64,000 nucleotides of DNA from Penicillium oxalicum (taxonomy: Eukaryota > Ascomycota > Eurotiomycetes > Eurotiales > Aspergillaceae), in the NCBI RefSeq assembly GCF_001723175.1, contig NC_064654.1:2480001-2544000 (forward strand), written 5' to 3'. A program made the position numbers and the translations under genes. Positions 12,966 through 23,443 of this stretch are shown piece after piece (position 1 is the first letter of the stretch; each line of letters starts with the position of its first letter). Below the pieces are notes generated by a model that ran no database searches, was not told where the DNA came from, and saw nothing but the letters and a program-made list of their open reading frames with translations.

Positions 12966-15905
12966 ATGCCCCGCCAGCAGACGCAATCACGGGCTCCGAA
13001 AGAGCGCAGTGCGCGGAAGCCCCAATCCCAAAGGGTTCCCAAAGGCCGTGGCCTCGACGCTCTTTCTCGGGCGGAGGAGCAAATACCGGTCAAATTAGGC
13101 GTGCGCCGTAACCGTCTGGGTGACTATGACGATGGTGAATGGCGAAAGAGGCCCACAGGCGACGATGACGACGAGGAGGACAACGAACCTCGCCCAGACT
13201 ATAAACGCCGCCGGACTGATGCCTCGGATGAAGGTGGCAGCGATGGTGAAGGTCACCGATGGAGACTTGGCCATGTTGACAGCGACGATGACGAGTCCTT
13301 GGACAGTGATGAAGCGCTAGGGCCAAGCGATGAGGAGCGCTTCGAAGGCTTCACTTTCCGCGGCAGTTCCTCGAATAAGTCAAAGTCGAAGAAGATTGAG
13401 AAAAAGAAGAAATCTCAGATTACTCTATCAGAAGAAACCGACGGATCGGATGACGATATGACCGGGGCAGTTGACGAGGACGAGGACGAGGACGATGAGG
13501 AGGGTATCGATCTTCTCACTGCATGGGATATGAACACGGCAGCCGAAGAAAAGGCTGCGCAAAAGGCCAACCAAAAGGCCAAAAGGGCGGCGGAAAGTGA
13601 GGAGGATGACGACGTGTCGGGGACTGACGGTGACAGTGAGGATAATTCGAGTGACGATGGTACTGATCTGTCCCTTTCGGATGATGAAGACGCCGAGGCC
13701 CAGGAGAGTGGCTTGTCTAAACTTCAAGATTTCGTCAAGTCCATGGAGACCGATCGGTCTCGAAACCCTAAGCAACGATCGCAAGAACAGGGCACTCCTA
13801 CCGAGTATGGCCTGACATCCTCCCGAAAACTGACTGTGGCCGATCTGCTGCCATCGATCACAGATTCTCGTCTGAAGAGTTCTCTCAAGCATGTCGATGC
13901 TGCCCCGCAAGCAACAAAGTCAGGGATTCCGGGAAAGCTTGACGCACCGCTCGCGAAGCGACAACAGGATAAGCTCGATCGAGCGGCCGCCTATGAGAAG
14001 AGCAAAGAAACCCTGGACCGTTGGTTAGAAACCGTCAAAGCCAATCGCAAAGCTGAACACCTCACTTTCCCTCTCCCTGACCCGAACGCACAACAATTCC
14101 ATCGTCTGGACGTGGTTCAGCCCAAGAATGAACTGGAATCTACTATCCAAGAAATTTTGGTCGAAAGTGGCCTGGCGGAGGCAAACGGAAAATCAGCGGA
14201 GGATCAGCTACAGGGATTTGAAGAGCTCAAGGCGCGCACTTTGCCCATCGAAGAGATTCAGGCTCGTCGCGCGGAGCTCAGAAAACGACGAGACCTCCTA
14301 TTCCGAGAGGAAGTTCGTGCAAAGCGCATCAAGAAGATCAAGAGCAAGGCTTACCGCCGTGTTCATCGTAAAGAGCGCGAAAGGATGGAGCAACAGGAAC
14401 GTCAGGCTCTTCTTGAGTCCGGTGTGGATATCGATGAAGCTGAGCGAGACGAGAACGAGCGAAAGAGGGCCGAAGCACGTATGAGCTCGAAACACCGCGA
14501 CAGCAAATGGGCCAAGAGCAACAAGCAGACTGGCCGCACCGGCTGGGATGAAGAGGCCCGCAACAGTGCGGCTGATCTCGCTATGAGAGAGGAGGAATTA
14601 CGAAAACGCATTGAAGGAAAGCGTGTGTCCCGTGGGGATGAAGACTATCTAGGATCATCTAGCTCAGAGTCCGAAGATGACCCGTGGGCGTCCGATACCG
14701 AGGAACGTGAGAAGCGTAAGCTGCGTGAGAAACTTGCAGCCTTGGAGGGGGATGGTCCCGACAGCGAGGACAAGGGTCCCCACTCAGCTCTCTTCTCGAT
14801 GAAGTTCATGAAAAATGCTGAAGCCGCTCGGAGAGAACAAAATGATGCAGAGCTTCGTCGTCTCAACCGCGAGCTACACGGAGAAGAATCACAGTCCGAG
14901 GCAGGCTCTGAGACTGGTCGACGCAAGTTCGGCCAGTCTGAAAAGACGCAGACTAGTTCTCGGCCAGCGGTGCTGCTCAGGGATGAGCTTGAAGATGCTG
15001 TTGACTCTGACGGAGAGGACCATCGATCCGACGAACGAGTCGCTACCGCTGTGCACCAAAATGCTAAGCAGAAACCTACAGCTATCCCTGATTCCAGGAA
15101 TCAGACCAAACCAGCACAGAAAATGTTCGAACAGAAACCCCAGCCGGTTGATCAAGAAGAGGAAAATCCTTGGCTTGTTCAGACCGAACGCAACAATCGC
15201 CGACGAACAGGGGCGGGTGCTGAGGATACTCTTGATATTGCTCTCGATGCTCCGCAACCTCAAGTTTCCCAATCCAAGGATTCCACCAGAAAAAGAAAGC
15301 CCGCGACGACCACGTCTTCCCGGCAGCATGACGAATCAGTGGATAGCGAAGACGACGAACAAGTGCCGGTCCTTTTGAAGAACCACGATCTCGTCAAGAG
15401 AGCTTTCGCCGGTGACGAGGTTGTGCAGGAATTTGAGCAAGAGAAAATGGACACCATCGCTGAAGAGGGGGACAAAGTCGTCGATAACACACTCGAGGGC
15501 TGGGGCAGCTGGGCCGGTGATGGCATCAGCAACCGGGAAAAGAAGAGGCAAAAGCGCAATCTCACCACTATTCAGGGCGTCAAGCCGGAGAAGCGCAAAG
15601 ATGCAAAGCTCTCTCGTGTTATTATCAACGAGAAGCGCATCCAAAAGGTACGTTTACATCACCACTTGCTGTTCACCACTCCCATGTCGTCCGTGACTGA
15701 CCTTTCTCTCCCTCTCTACCAGAACAAAAAGTATATGGCCAGTCAACTGCCTCACGAGTTTGAGACCAAGGCACAATATGAGCGATCGCTGCGCATGCCT
15801 ATCGGTCCTGAGTGGTCCACGAAGGAGACCTACCAGTCCAGCACCAAGCCTCGTGTCATGATCAAACAGGGCATCATCAAGCCTCTGGAGAAGCCTCTGC
15901 TATAG
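12966..15905 (+). CDS. UTP14: U3 small nucleolar RNA-associated protein 14 (Utp14)
   Basis: A nucleolar component of the small-subunit processome, needed for 18S rRNA maturation; in yeast it activates the helicase Dhr1. Two exons (12966..15647 and 15723..15905) give 954 residues. The N-terminal third carries long Asp/Glu/Ser stretches mixed with basic segments. The middle holds a charged helical region (RKRRDLLFREEVRAKRIKKI) followed by KSKAYRRVHRKE, a well conserved Utp14 segment. The hallmark GWGSWAG sits near residue 845. The C-terminus (YMASQLPHEFETKAQYERSL, then PEWSTKETYQ) matches the family end. The intron is 75 nt long, a multiple of three, and has no stop codon, so a retained-intron form would simply gain 25 residues. 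Confidence 0.95.
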   Translation: MPRQQTQSRAPKERSARKPQSQRVPKGRGLDALSRAEEQIPVKLGVRRNRLGDYDDGEWRKRPTGDDDDEEDNEPRPDYKRRRTDASDEGGSDGEGHRWRLGHVDSDDDESLDSDEALGPSDEERFEGFTFRGSSSNKSKSKKIEKKKKSQITLSEETDGSDDDMTGAVDEDEDEDDEEGIDLLTAWDMNTAAEEKAAQKANQKAKRAAESEEDDDVSGTDGDSEDNSSDDGTDLSLSDDEDAEAQESGLSKLQDFVKSMETDRSRNPKQRSQEQGTPTEYGLTSSRKLTVADLLPSITDSRLKSSLKHVDAAPQATKSGIPGKLDAPLAKRQQDKLDRAAAYEKSKETLDRWLETVKANRKAEHLTFPLPDPNAQQFHRLDVVQPKNELESTIQEILVESGLAEANGKSAEDQLQGFEELKARTLPIEEIQARRAELRKRRDLLFREEVRAKRIKKIKSKAYRRVHRKERERMEQQERQALLESGVDIDEAERDENERKRAEARMSSKHRDSKWAKSNKQTGRTGWDEEARNSAADLAMREEELRKRIEGKRVSRGDEDYLGSSSSESEDDPWASDTEEREKRKLREKLAALEGDGPDSEDKGPHSALFSMKFMKNAEAARREQNDAELRRLNRELHGEESQSEAGSETGRRKFGQSEKTQTSSRPAVLLRDELEDAVDSDGEDHRSDERVATAVHQNAKQKPTAIPDSRNQTKPAQKMFEQKPQPVDQEEENPWLVQTERNNRRRTGAGAEDTLDIALDAPQPQVSQSKDSTRKRKPATTTSSRQHDESVDSEDDEQVPVLLKNHDLVKRAFAGDEVVQEFEQEKMDTIAEEGDKVVDNTLEGWGSWAGDGISNREKKRQKRNLTTIQGVKPEKRKDAKLSRVIINEKRIQKVRLHHHLLFTTPMSSVTDLSLPLYQNKKYMASQLPHEFETKAQYERSLRMPIGPEWSTKETYQSSTKPRVMIKQGIIKPLEKPLL

Positions 15906-17372
15906 TAAAACCATGAACGAGGTGTCAATTTGCTCATTCATCCCACGTTGATGGTCTATATTTTTTTTGTCATCGTTGCATATAAAACCAGGTTCAGGCT
16001 TGCTATTGTCATGATTTGGAGTTTTCGAAAAAAAATTCGTCGGCGCATCTGTAGATTGAGTTCTTGGGTCACGCGGGCATCTGATGCACTCCAATAGAAT
16101 CCGCTACATCGGATATACAGTCTGGTACAATGGAATAGATTTCTCAGCTCGGAGTACATAACAGTGATCCATTCGCATCCCTTCGATTTTTTTTCACTGT
16201 TCTAGAACGGGTCGCGAAGTTGACAGATGACGGCCCCGTGACTGGTGACAGGTGACACTGCATAGGACCGGGTGTCTTGTCGACCCAGACTGACCTTCGA
16301 TTCTTCGTAGCTTCTGATCCTTGCGTATCGTGGCTTCGATTCATTCTCACGTGGTGAAAATCTGCAGATGATCCCCACTGACGAAGTCAAAACCCCAGCC
16401 TCAGTCAGGCACTGGAATGCCATCTGCCTGTCTGGTCTTTCTGCGGAATGCTGGTTGTGAGTCTGCGAACAGCTGGCCCATAGGAACCACCCAGTCCAGA
16501 CGCATCATGAATCAATAATCCGGTATCCCGTGAAGAAATCATCATACTGGCTTTGTGCCGTCACAGGCGTATGCTGTCAGGGCCATGAGACCTCCATAAG
16601 AGCTTGCCGCTGACTCCACATCCTTGGCAGCCAGTCAACAGCCAAGTCACTTGCCCATACCATCACACCAACGCTTTCTTCGGATAGGACTGGTGAATTC
16701 TCTTTGCAAGGCTATTTATCACACATCTTGCACCCCTCTTGATTGTATCTTGAGGAAAATCGACTGGAACACGGTGCATCTCAGCGAGACTGAGTCGAGT
16801 CATTCAAGTTCTGTTGTGCGCTCAGCCCAATACTGTTGACATCTCCACCAAACATTCCTCGTAGTGGGGACGACGACCGTGGTTGACAGGAAAAGCACCC
16901 CTCTACCGATCCCCCCCCCCCCCAGAACCTGCGTCACTTGTCCAAGCTGCTCTACATTACTGGGCTACTACAGCCGTACGCTGAGAACCCCCCAGCAAGA
17001 CAGCCCCAGCCACTGTCGTGGAATGCCCTGACGGCTCTGACACTTTCCCCATTGGGATAAACATTCGTGGAGTACTGCCTGCAAGCCACACGTAGGAACC
17101 TTATCTGAACTCTCTGGACGCTTTGAGCTCACTCAAGAATTTGAACCTGCAAGATAGTAAGTGAATCAGACCTTAATCACAGCTTTCCCCACTCCATAGG
17201 TATGCATGGCTGGGCTCCGCTATAATGGGGACGTTTCCCACGAGGGAATTCACTTGAGGTTCCTCAAGGGAACAAATTCAAGTCAAAGAACCCCAGAACT
17301 GGCTCTTAGGAGTTGTCCTTGGTCATTCTTTACTTCGAAGAGCACATTCATTGATGAGGGCCCAAAGGCACA
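15906..17372. other. Intergenic: UTP14 3' region and GH81 glucanase promoter
   Basis: About 1.5 kb between tandem plus-strand genes. No convincing coding frame; the longest is 73 codons. A run of 13 C lies at 16911..16923. The upstream region of the glucanase is therefore long, which fits a regulated secreted enzyme, but I cannot assign a specific binding site. Confidence 0.55.
16911..16923. repeat. Poly-C homopolymer, 13 bases
   Basis: A pure C run inside the upstream region of the GH81 gene, flanked by ACCGAT and AGAACC. Simple sequence; no function assigned. Confidence 0.85.
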
Positions 17373-20136
17373 ATGGCAACTTCATGGAGAATCATAGCCG
17401 TGCTGACCTGGCTTTTCGCCACAGAATCAGTCGATTGCCTGCCCCGGTCAATAAGCACTTCTAGTTCTCAAGTCACGACTCTAGCAACGACAGAGCCAGA
17501 GCAAGTCTCGAGAACTCAATATCCTCCTTCAAACCAAAGGATTGCCATTCAGGCAGCCACACCGGTACGTTTACTTTCCCGCTTTCCTGCTGTGTCCCCA
17601 GAGACTGAATGTCATGTATTAGACTTATTGTGTTCCCTTGGATCACAGCGGTCATCCATCGCAACTTCCGTTCCCAACCCTCGACTTGAGCAACCTATTT
17701 GGTGGTCCCGACGGGCTGCTGTTGCCCCCAACCACAGCCCTACCACCTACCACCTACCACAGTGGTACATCAAACCACACGTCACCAGAATCGCCGTCTT
17801 CCGACACAGGTGAATGGACCTCTCTTCGATATCACTGTCGATCGATTCAGTTGACTGACATGATCCAGAATCCGAACTCACAATCGCGTCAACAGCAACA
17901 ATGACGCAGAACATCTTTGAGCCGATTGGAACTGGCGCTGTTCCCGCCAGCATCAAGACACGGAATGACCATCCTGTCCCGAACCAACATGTAGGGCAGG
18001 CACCTCAAATTTTCCTCGCAACTGATCACTGATGTTTTACAGGCTAATTCAAGCGGCCCTATTGAGACCAACAAGTTCTATGCTGGTCTTTTCCTTGGTT
18101 CGCAAACCAACGCTTCTTTCACTCAGCCCTACTCCATCGCGTGGTCCCGGGGAGGAGGGTCGCTGAGAAGCTGGGGAATGGGTGTCTCTCACGTGGAAGC
18201 CAAGCTGCTTGCATACGGCCCGCCAAATTCCAAATTACCCGGCAGTCCGGTCAGCTTTTATATCAATCCCATTGGACTCCAGCATGTCATTTTGTCAGCT
18301 ACTGAACTCAATGAGTCCAGCGTGCTCGTCACGGAGGAGCCCAAGGCCTTTTCGGCCACAGCCGTCCTCAAGCGGTCCAGCAGCTCCTCGCAAAGTATCA
18401 CATTCCCTGTGGTTCAGGGAATGGGGTACGTCACAGGCGTATACCGCGATCTTCAGCCCGTGGTGGAAAGCGGTACATTCTTCCGCAAGATCGTCAATTC
18501 TGGATCCCCAAAGTCGGGCATCTTTAAATACCAGCTATATCTGGAGGACGATACCGTCTGGATGCTTTATGTTGTCCCTGACAATGGCCGAGATCCCCAG
18601 TTCAAATTGATCAGTAACTCGAGTCTCCAGGGCCCATCTGGATTCACCGGGACCATTCAGGTCGCCAAGAACCCTGCTGGTCAAACAGGCGAGAAGTTCT
18701 TCGACAATTCAGCGGGCGTCTACCCCGTTGCAGGCACTGTGTCTGGGAATGTCAGCGGAACTTCGGGCACTTACAGCCTCTCGTGGACCAAGGCTGGCAG
18801 GAACAGCAGTGACACCCCTCTCATCATGTTTGCCCTGCCCCATCACGTCCAATCTTTCGACAGGGACACACTTGGACGTGCCACTGACATTCGCCTGCGA
18901 ACTACCACCAAGGGCAATGCCACTGCCGTGATTGGGGATCGCTGGGTCATGAGTGAGCAAAATCTTCCCACAGACATGGGATTCGCCCCTTGGTCGCCAC
19001 TCATCGGCAACATCAAAGCTCTTTCTGGAACCGCTCAACGAGCGATACTGGATGTGGCCCCTTTGGAATTACAACAGAGTATTGAAAACCAGACCAACCT
19101 CAACAGCATGTATTACAGCGGAAAAGCTCTGAGCAAGTTCGCAACCTTGATCTGGACCGTCAGCGACCTTACCAACAGCCCCGGTATCGCTCAAGATGCT
19201 CTACAAGAATTGAAAAGATGCTTCTCCCGCTTTGCGCAGAATCGGCAACAATTCCCTCTTGCGTATGACTCCGTTTGGAAGGGCGTGGTGTCGACGGCAG
19301 GCTATGGGGGCGATCTGAATGCCGACTTTGGAAACACGGCCTACAACGATCATCACTTTCACTATGGCTACTTCATTCAAGCTGCCGCCATCATCGGCAC
19401 CATGGATCCGGGTTGGCTTGCCGAAAATAAGGAGTGGGTCAACACTCTCGTTCGCGACGCCGGCAATTCCATCGAGTACGACCCTTACTTCCCTTTTTCC
19501 CGCTCTTTCGATTGGTTCAATGGTCATTCATGGGCCAAAGGGCTCTTCGAGTCATTTGATGGAAAGGATCAAGAATCCACTTCTGAGGATGCCATGTTCG
19601 CGTACGCGATCAAGATGTGGGGCAAAACCATTGGGGATGCCAGCATGGAGGCTCGTGGGAACATGATGCTGGCGATCTTGCGCCGCTCGCTGAAAAACTA
19701 CTTCCTCATGCAGACCAACAACACCAACCAGCCCGCCAACTTCATTGGGAATAAGGTGACTGGGATTCTGTTTGAGAACAAGGTGGATCACACCACGTAC
19801 TTTGGAAACAACCCCGAGTTTATTCAAGGTATCCACATGCTGCCATTGCTTCCCAACTCGGGCTACACCCGTGAGCCGACGTTTGTCGCCGAAGAGTGGC
19901 AAGCTATCTTTTCAGAGAGCTCGTCATCCCCTGCGTCCAGGGTCCAAGGTGGCTGGAAGGGAGTTCTGTTCGCCAACCTCGCATTGATTGACCCGCGGGC
20001 GTCGTGGGAGTTCTTTGCTCAATCTAATTTCGACTACAGCTGGATCGATGGCGGGGCCTCTCGCATTTGGTACATGGCCTATTCTGCTGGTAAGTCCGCG
20101 GACGTGCTCCTCGTCAACCATGCGGAACAATACTAA
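17373..20136 (+). CDS. Secreted endo-1,3-beta-glucanase, glycoside hydrolase family 81
   Basis: Hydrolyses beta-1,3-glucan of the cell wall; GH81 enzymes act in cell separation, autolysis or glucan use. Four exons (17373..17564, 17623..17809, 17869..17990, 18043..20136) give 864 residues. A signal peptide is visible (MATSWRIIAVLTWLFATESV). A Ser/Thr/Pro-rich low-complexity stretch runs to about residue 125. The GH81 domain begins NIFEPIGTGAVPASI and continues TNKFYAGLFLGSQ. The family's catalytic acidic residues can be placed at D603 (NDHHFHYGYF) and at E678 and E682 (KDQESTSED). No GPI signal or carbohydrate-binding module is evident. The exon 2 frame was fixed by requiring NIFEPIG in exon 3; the other frame meets a stop. 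Exon 2 contains a 7-nt tandem repeat (CTACCAC, three copies near 17740-17760). Confidence 0.93.
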
Positions 20137-20640
20137 TTCAGTTCAGGTCTTGGTGGTTGTCCATGAATCATGCATGCAATTGCATCATTTCTACTGTATC
20201 CTTTTTCCTTTTTACAAGACGGCATCTATCCAGGGCAACATTTGCTGGAGCGTTCCTGTTCGCTAGCGTCAAACCCTCTGCAAGCTTTCCGGCCCGAGGT
20301 CCGGTCTTGATACATACTGTTTTTAGCTGCTATACATACCGCCACGCGGCGTTGACCGGGTAGTAGGTCATATACATATATACACTGGAGGTGATGCCGA
20401 TGAACAGACCTGTCATCGCCAATCATGCTGGATGAAATAAGATATCCCTTTGCAGATTTCGATCTCCTCCTCTCAGACTACCATGATCCCATTTACTTAA
20501 CCTTGAGGCAGGACCAAGCTTGCGCAGGTGGGGGAACCGATGAGCTTTCGCGTCTAGCAATGTGTTTTGCATATCTTGTCAACCTTTTAAAGTCATGGCG
20601 ATCAGTCATCAATAGTACATTAACATCAAGAACTGCGCAT
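20137..20640. other. Intergenic between convergent genes
   Basis: About 500 bases holding the 3' ends of the GH81 gene (plus) and the phosphoesterase gene (minus). Nothing else recognised. Confidence 0.6.
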
Positions 20641-21696
20641 CTACGCATCCGCACGTGGGAGATCAATGTCCACCAGCCAAGGTGCATTGAACGGACGATA
20701 AGTTAGCGTCATGATACTAGCGTTTACAAACAGCGTTTCTTCTCCCACTCGTAATGGCTGCGGACCCGAAGAACTGACATTGTAAAAGGCCGCCCGGCGT
20801 TCTAACATATCCTCATGGTCCGTCGGCACCACTTCTTGTCTGATTCCATCCGGCGCAGCGGCATCCCACGAGCCTCGTATCGCTCCCCACCCTTCATGGA
20901 TGTGTCCGAACATGTACAGGCGTGGACGCGCCCGGCCCGCCGCTCGAAGGAGATGTTCACACCCCACATGTCGAACATGACTCGGGTCCAACCCGACAGA
21001 GTCCAAGATCTTCGCTGGCGGACCGTGAGTGAGCATGATATCGACCTCGGGGTAGTCGGGGACTGGATTTGCTGGGGCGGGGCCCGACGACCCGGAGGCT
21101 GGCAGGTTAAATCGGTCTTCTGAGCGCGGATAGGCGAACGCCCAACGACAAAACTCGGGTTGATAAGGTGAGGCGTAGACTGTGAATTGGGCCCCGTTGG
21201 ACAAGGTGAAGCGGTGGACGCCTTCTTCGAGGTATCGAATGCCTGCTGCGCGGGCCGAGTCGCTTGTGTACATATCTTTGACGCGACGGACGTAGGCGCG
21301 CATCGTTTCCTCTCGGGGAGGATCGTCACTTCGGATGGCGTTTAATAATGACTTCTCGTCCTCTTCCAGGAGGATACCTTTGCCGCCGAGCCATTCGGGT
21401 CGTCGATGTCTCGTGTAGCCGAAACTTGCAAAGTGGTCTTCGTCGAGGGTGATGTCGTGGTTGCCCGCAATGACGAGTTTCAATTCGGCGTCGGCGGATT
21501 TGAGCATTCGTACCATGCTTTCATGTTCTACACTGTAGCCGACTTTGGTGAGATCGCCACCGTGGAGAAGAATGTCGGCCTTGGGGAGCGGGTTGCGATA
21601 GGCATAAGAAGTCTCATGAGGTGGCCATGGTGTCGCCGTATGGGTATCTGAGATCATGCAGATTCGCGTTTTGATTCCAGCTGAAGCGGAGGCCAT
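20641..21696 (-). CDS. Calcineurin-like metallophosphoesterase
   Basis: A single exon of 351 residues starting at the ATG at 21696 (the frame upstream opens only with GTG). The metal-binding motifs of the metallophosphatase superfamily appear in order: SDTH near the N-terminus, HGGDLT, AGNHD, LTHGPP and GHIHEG. The arrangement with SDTHT and a C-terminal GHIHEGWG resembles the MPPED1/MPPED2-like group of small fungal and animal phosphoesterases. The substrate is not known from sequence. No signal peptide or membrane segment is obvious, so it is probably intracellular. Confidence 0.88.
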   Translation of the reverse strand: MASASAGIKTRICMISDTHTATPWPPHETSYAYRNPLPKADILLHGGDLTKVGYSVEHESMVRMLKSADAELKLVIAGNHDITLDEDHFASFGYTRHRRPEWLGGKGILLEEDEKSLLNAIRSDDPPREETMRAYVRRVKDMYTSDSARAAGIRYLEEGVHRFTLSNGAQFTVYASPYQPEFCRWAFAYPRSEDRFNLPASGSSGPAPANPVPDYPEVDIMLTHGPPAKILDSVGLDPSHVRHVGCEHLLRAAGRARPRLYMFGHIHEGWGAIRGSWDAAAPDGIRQEVVPTDHEDMLERRAAFYNVSSSGPQPLRVGEETLFVNASIMTLTYRPFNAPWLVDIDLPRADA

Positions 21697-22275
21697 GCCG
21701 GTATGAGTGAGGGGATGGAGGAGACGGTGGGAGGACAGGGTGAACACAGTCTACCCTGGACAAAAAGGAGCTTGGATGGAAGGTGTCAAATGGTGGATCA
21801 GGTTCGTGGGAAGAAAGTCGCGGGGAAGACCCCAAAACGTCGGGCAGAAGACGTCAGCGAAGACCGAGTGGGTGCTCATGCGGATCCCCACAAGCAGGAG
21901 AGGAATTGACCTCCGATACGAAATTCTACAAAAGATCGGTATTGATGGCTGCAGGGACCCTCGACACCGACAGAGAGTGTATGTGAGAAAGAAAGAGGGA
22001 GATTATGACGGGCAGAAAAAGACGAGGGCCAGAAAGGCAAGGGAAGGAAAGACAAAAAAAAAGAAAAAGAGCGGATCGAACAGCAAGTTATGAACGTAAA
22101 CAGGATTCATTCCCATGTGTAATTGACGGCTCAGAGCTCTACAGACATTGCATCCGTGGATGCCCAGATCATGAAAATTTTCTGGTAAACATAGCTGAAA
22201 CTCCAATAACCACCCGTGCAACGACAACCCATGCGGCTCTCCTAACCGAATGGCTTTCCCTTTTAACTTTTTCGT
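21697..22275. other. Intergenic: phosphoesterase promoter and eS8 3' region
   Basis: Close to 580 bases between tandem minus-strand genes. An A-rich stretch with AAAAAAAAAGAAAAAG lies near 22050-22075. Short open frames here lack any recognisable domain. Confidence 0.55.
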
Positions 22276-23064
22276 TTACTTGCGGATCGCACGCTGGTAG
22301 AAGGCCAGCTCATCACCCTCGAGGATGTAACCGTCAACACGGCCGGACTGGCCGGGGCGGGAAGAGACAACAGCGAACAGACGTCCGGACTCGAACTGAC
22401 GCTCGATGGCGCCCTCAACCTTGCCCTGGGCGGCGAAGCGGGCAGCCTGCTTCTTGGTGACAGACTTGCTCTTCTTCTCCTCGGTGGTCTCAGCAGTCTT
22501 CTGCTGGCGTCTGCGGCCGATGCTCTGGCCGTAGTGGGCCTCGTACCACTGACGGAAAGGAGCGGCGTCGATCTGAACAACGGCGGACTTGGTCAGGGTG
22601 TTGGTACGGACCAGCTCGTTGTTGGAAGGGTGGTAGGAGACACCGATAACACGGGTCTTGCGGGCAACACCCTCGGAGCCCCAGGAGAAGTTACCAGACT
22701 CGAGACGGAGAGCACGGTACTTCTGGTTGCCACCACGAGTGCGGACAAGGTGGATGCGCTTGGTGCCAAGACGGGTGTTGGCGGGCTGGCGACCCTTCTC
22801 GAAGGCTCTGTTGGGGGAAAACGAAACAATTGGTAAGAATATGGCCTTGGATATGGGAAAAGAGCACAGCACGAGGATATCATATTCGAGTAGAGGCGTT
22901 CCCAGTTTCCTCATCGCCCACTGAGAACCTGACACCTCCACCGACAAAGATATCCCGCAAGGCCAATTTCAATAGATGGATGTGTCGTACCTCTTCTTGC
23001 GGTAGAAAGCACGCTTGGCACCGGTGGCGCTGCGCTTGTGGCGAGAATCACGAGAGATACCCAT
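22276..23064 (-). CDS. RPS8: 40S ribosomal protein eS8 (Rps8)
   Basis: Structural protein of the cytosolic small ribosomal subunit. Two coding exons (23064..22991 and 22807..22276) give 201 residues, matching the family length of about 200. Exon 1 encodes MGISRDSRHKRSATGAKRAF, the invariant eS8 start. Exon 2 continues with RLGTKRIHLVRTRGGNQKYR and ends EGDELAFYQRAIRK. The phase-2 coding intron (183 bp) splits the early basic region. A further intron in the 5'UTR is well supported by splice signals. Codon use is strongly biased, as for other ribosomal protein genes. Confidence 0.97.
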
Positions 23065-23086
23065 GTTTGCGATATGATGGAGGGGT

Positions 23087-23443
23087 CTGTATCATAGGCG
23101 AAGCAGAGAGAAGATTAGAATTCAATTCATCCAGCGCAAAATTTCGTCCCAGATTCCAATCCTTCAATTTCGGTCCGAGCAACGTTTCAGGGTGTATCGA
23201 TAAGAAGAAAAGAAGTTTGTTCGAGCGAAAAGAATTTATGATCGCGTTTGGGTCGAGCGATGTTGAAAGCTGTGCGTGTCGTCGAGAAGCGATACAAAAA
23301 CGAATATCTCAATGTTGTAAGTTGATGACGGTCCCGGAAATCGATATGTGTCGAGAAAAACCCCCTCCTCCGAACGTGCGACCCGGACGAAATGGAAGAA
23401 AAATTGGAAATGAGGGATTGAGGAGGCGTCCAGCGTAACTCAC
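23087..23443 (-). other. RPS8: Probable 5'UTR intron of the eS8 gene (357 bp)
   Basis: On the minus strand a canonical donor (AGAG then GTGAGT) lies at 23443 and an acceptor (GATACAG) ends at 23087, 22 bases before the start codon. 5'UTR introns are common in fungal ribosomal protein genes. The first, non-coding exon would lie just upstream of 23443. Inferred from splice signals only. Confidence 0.65.
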
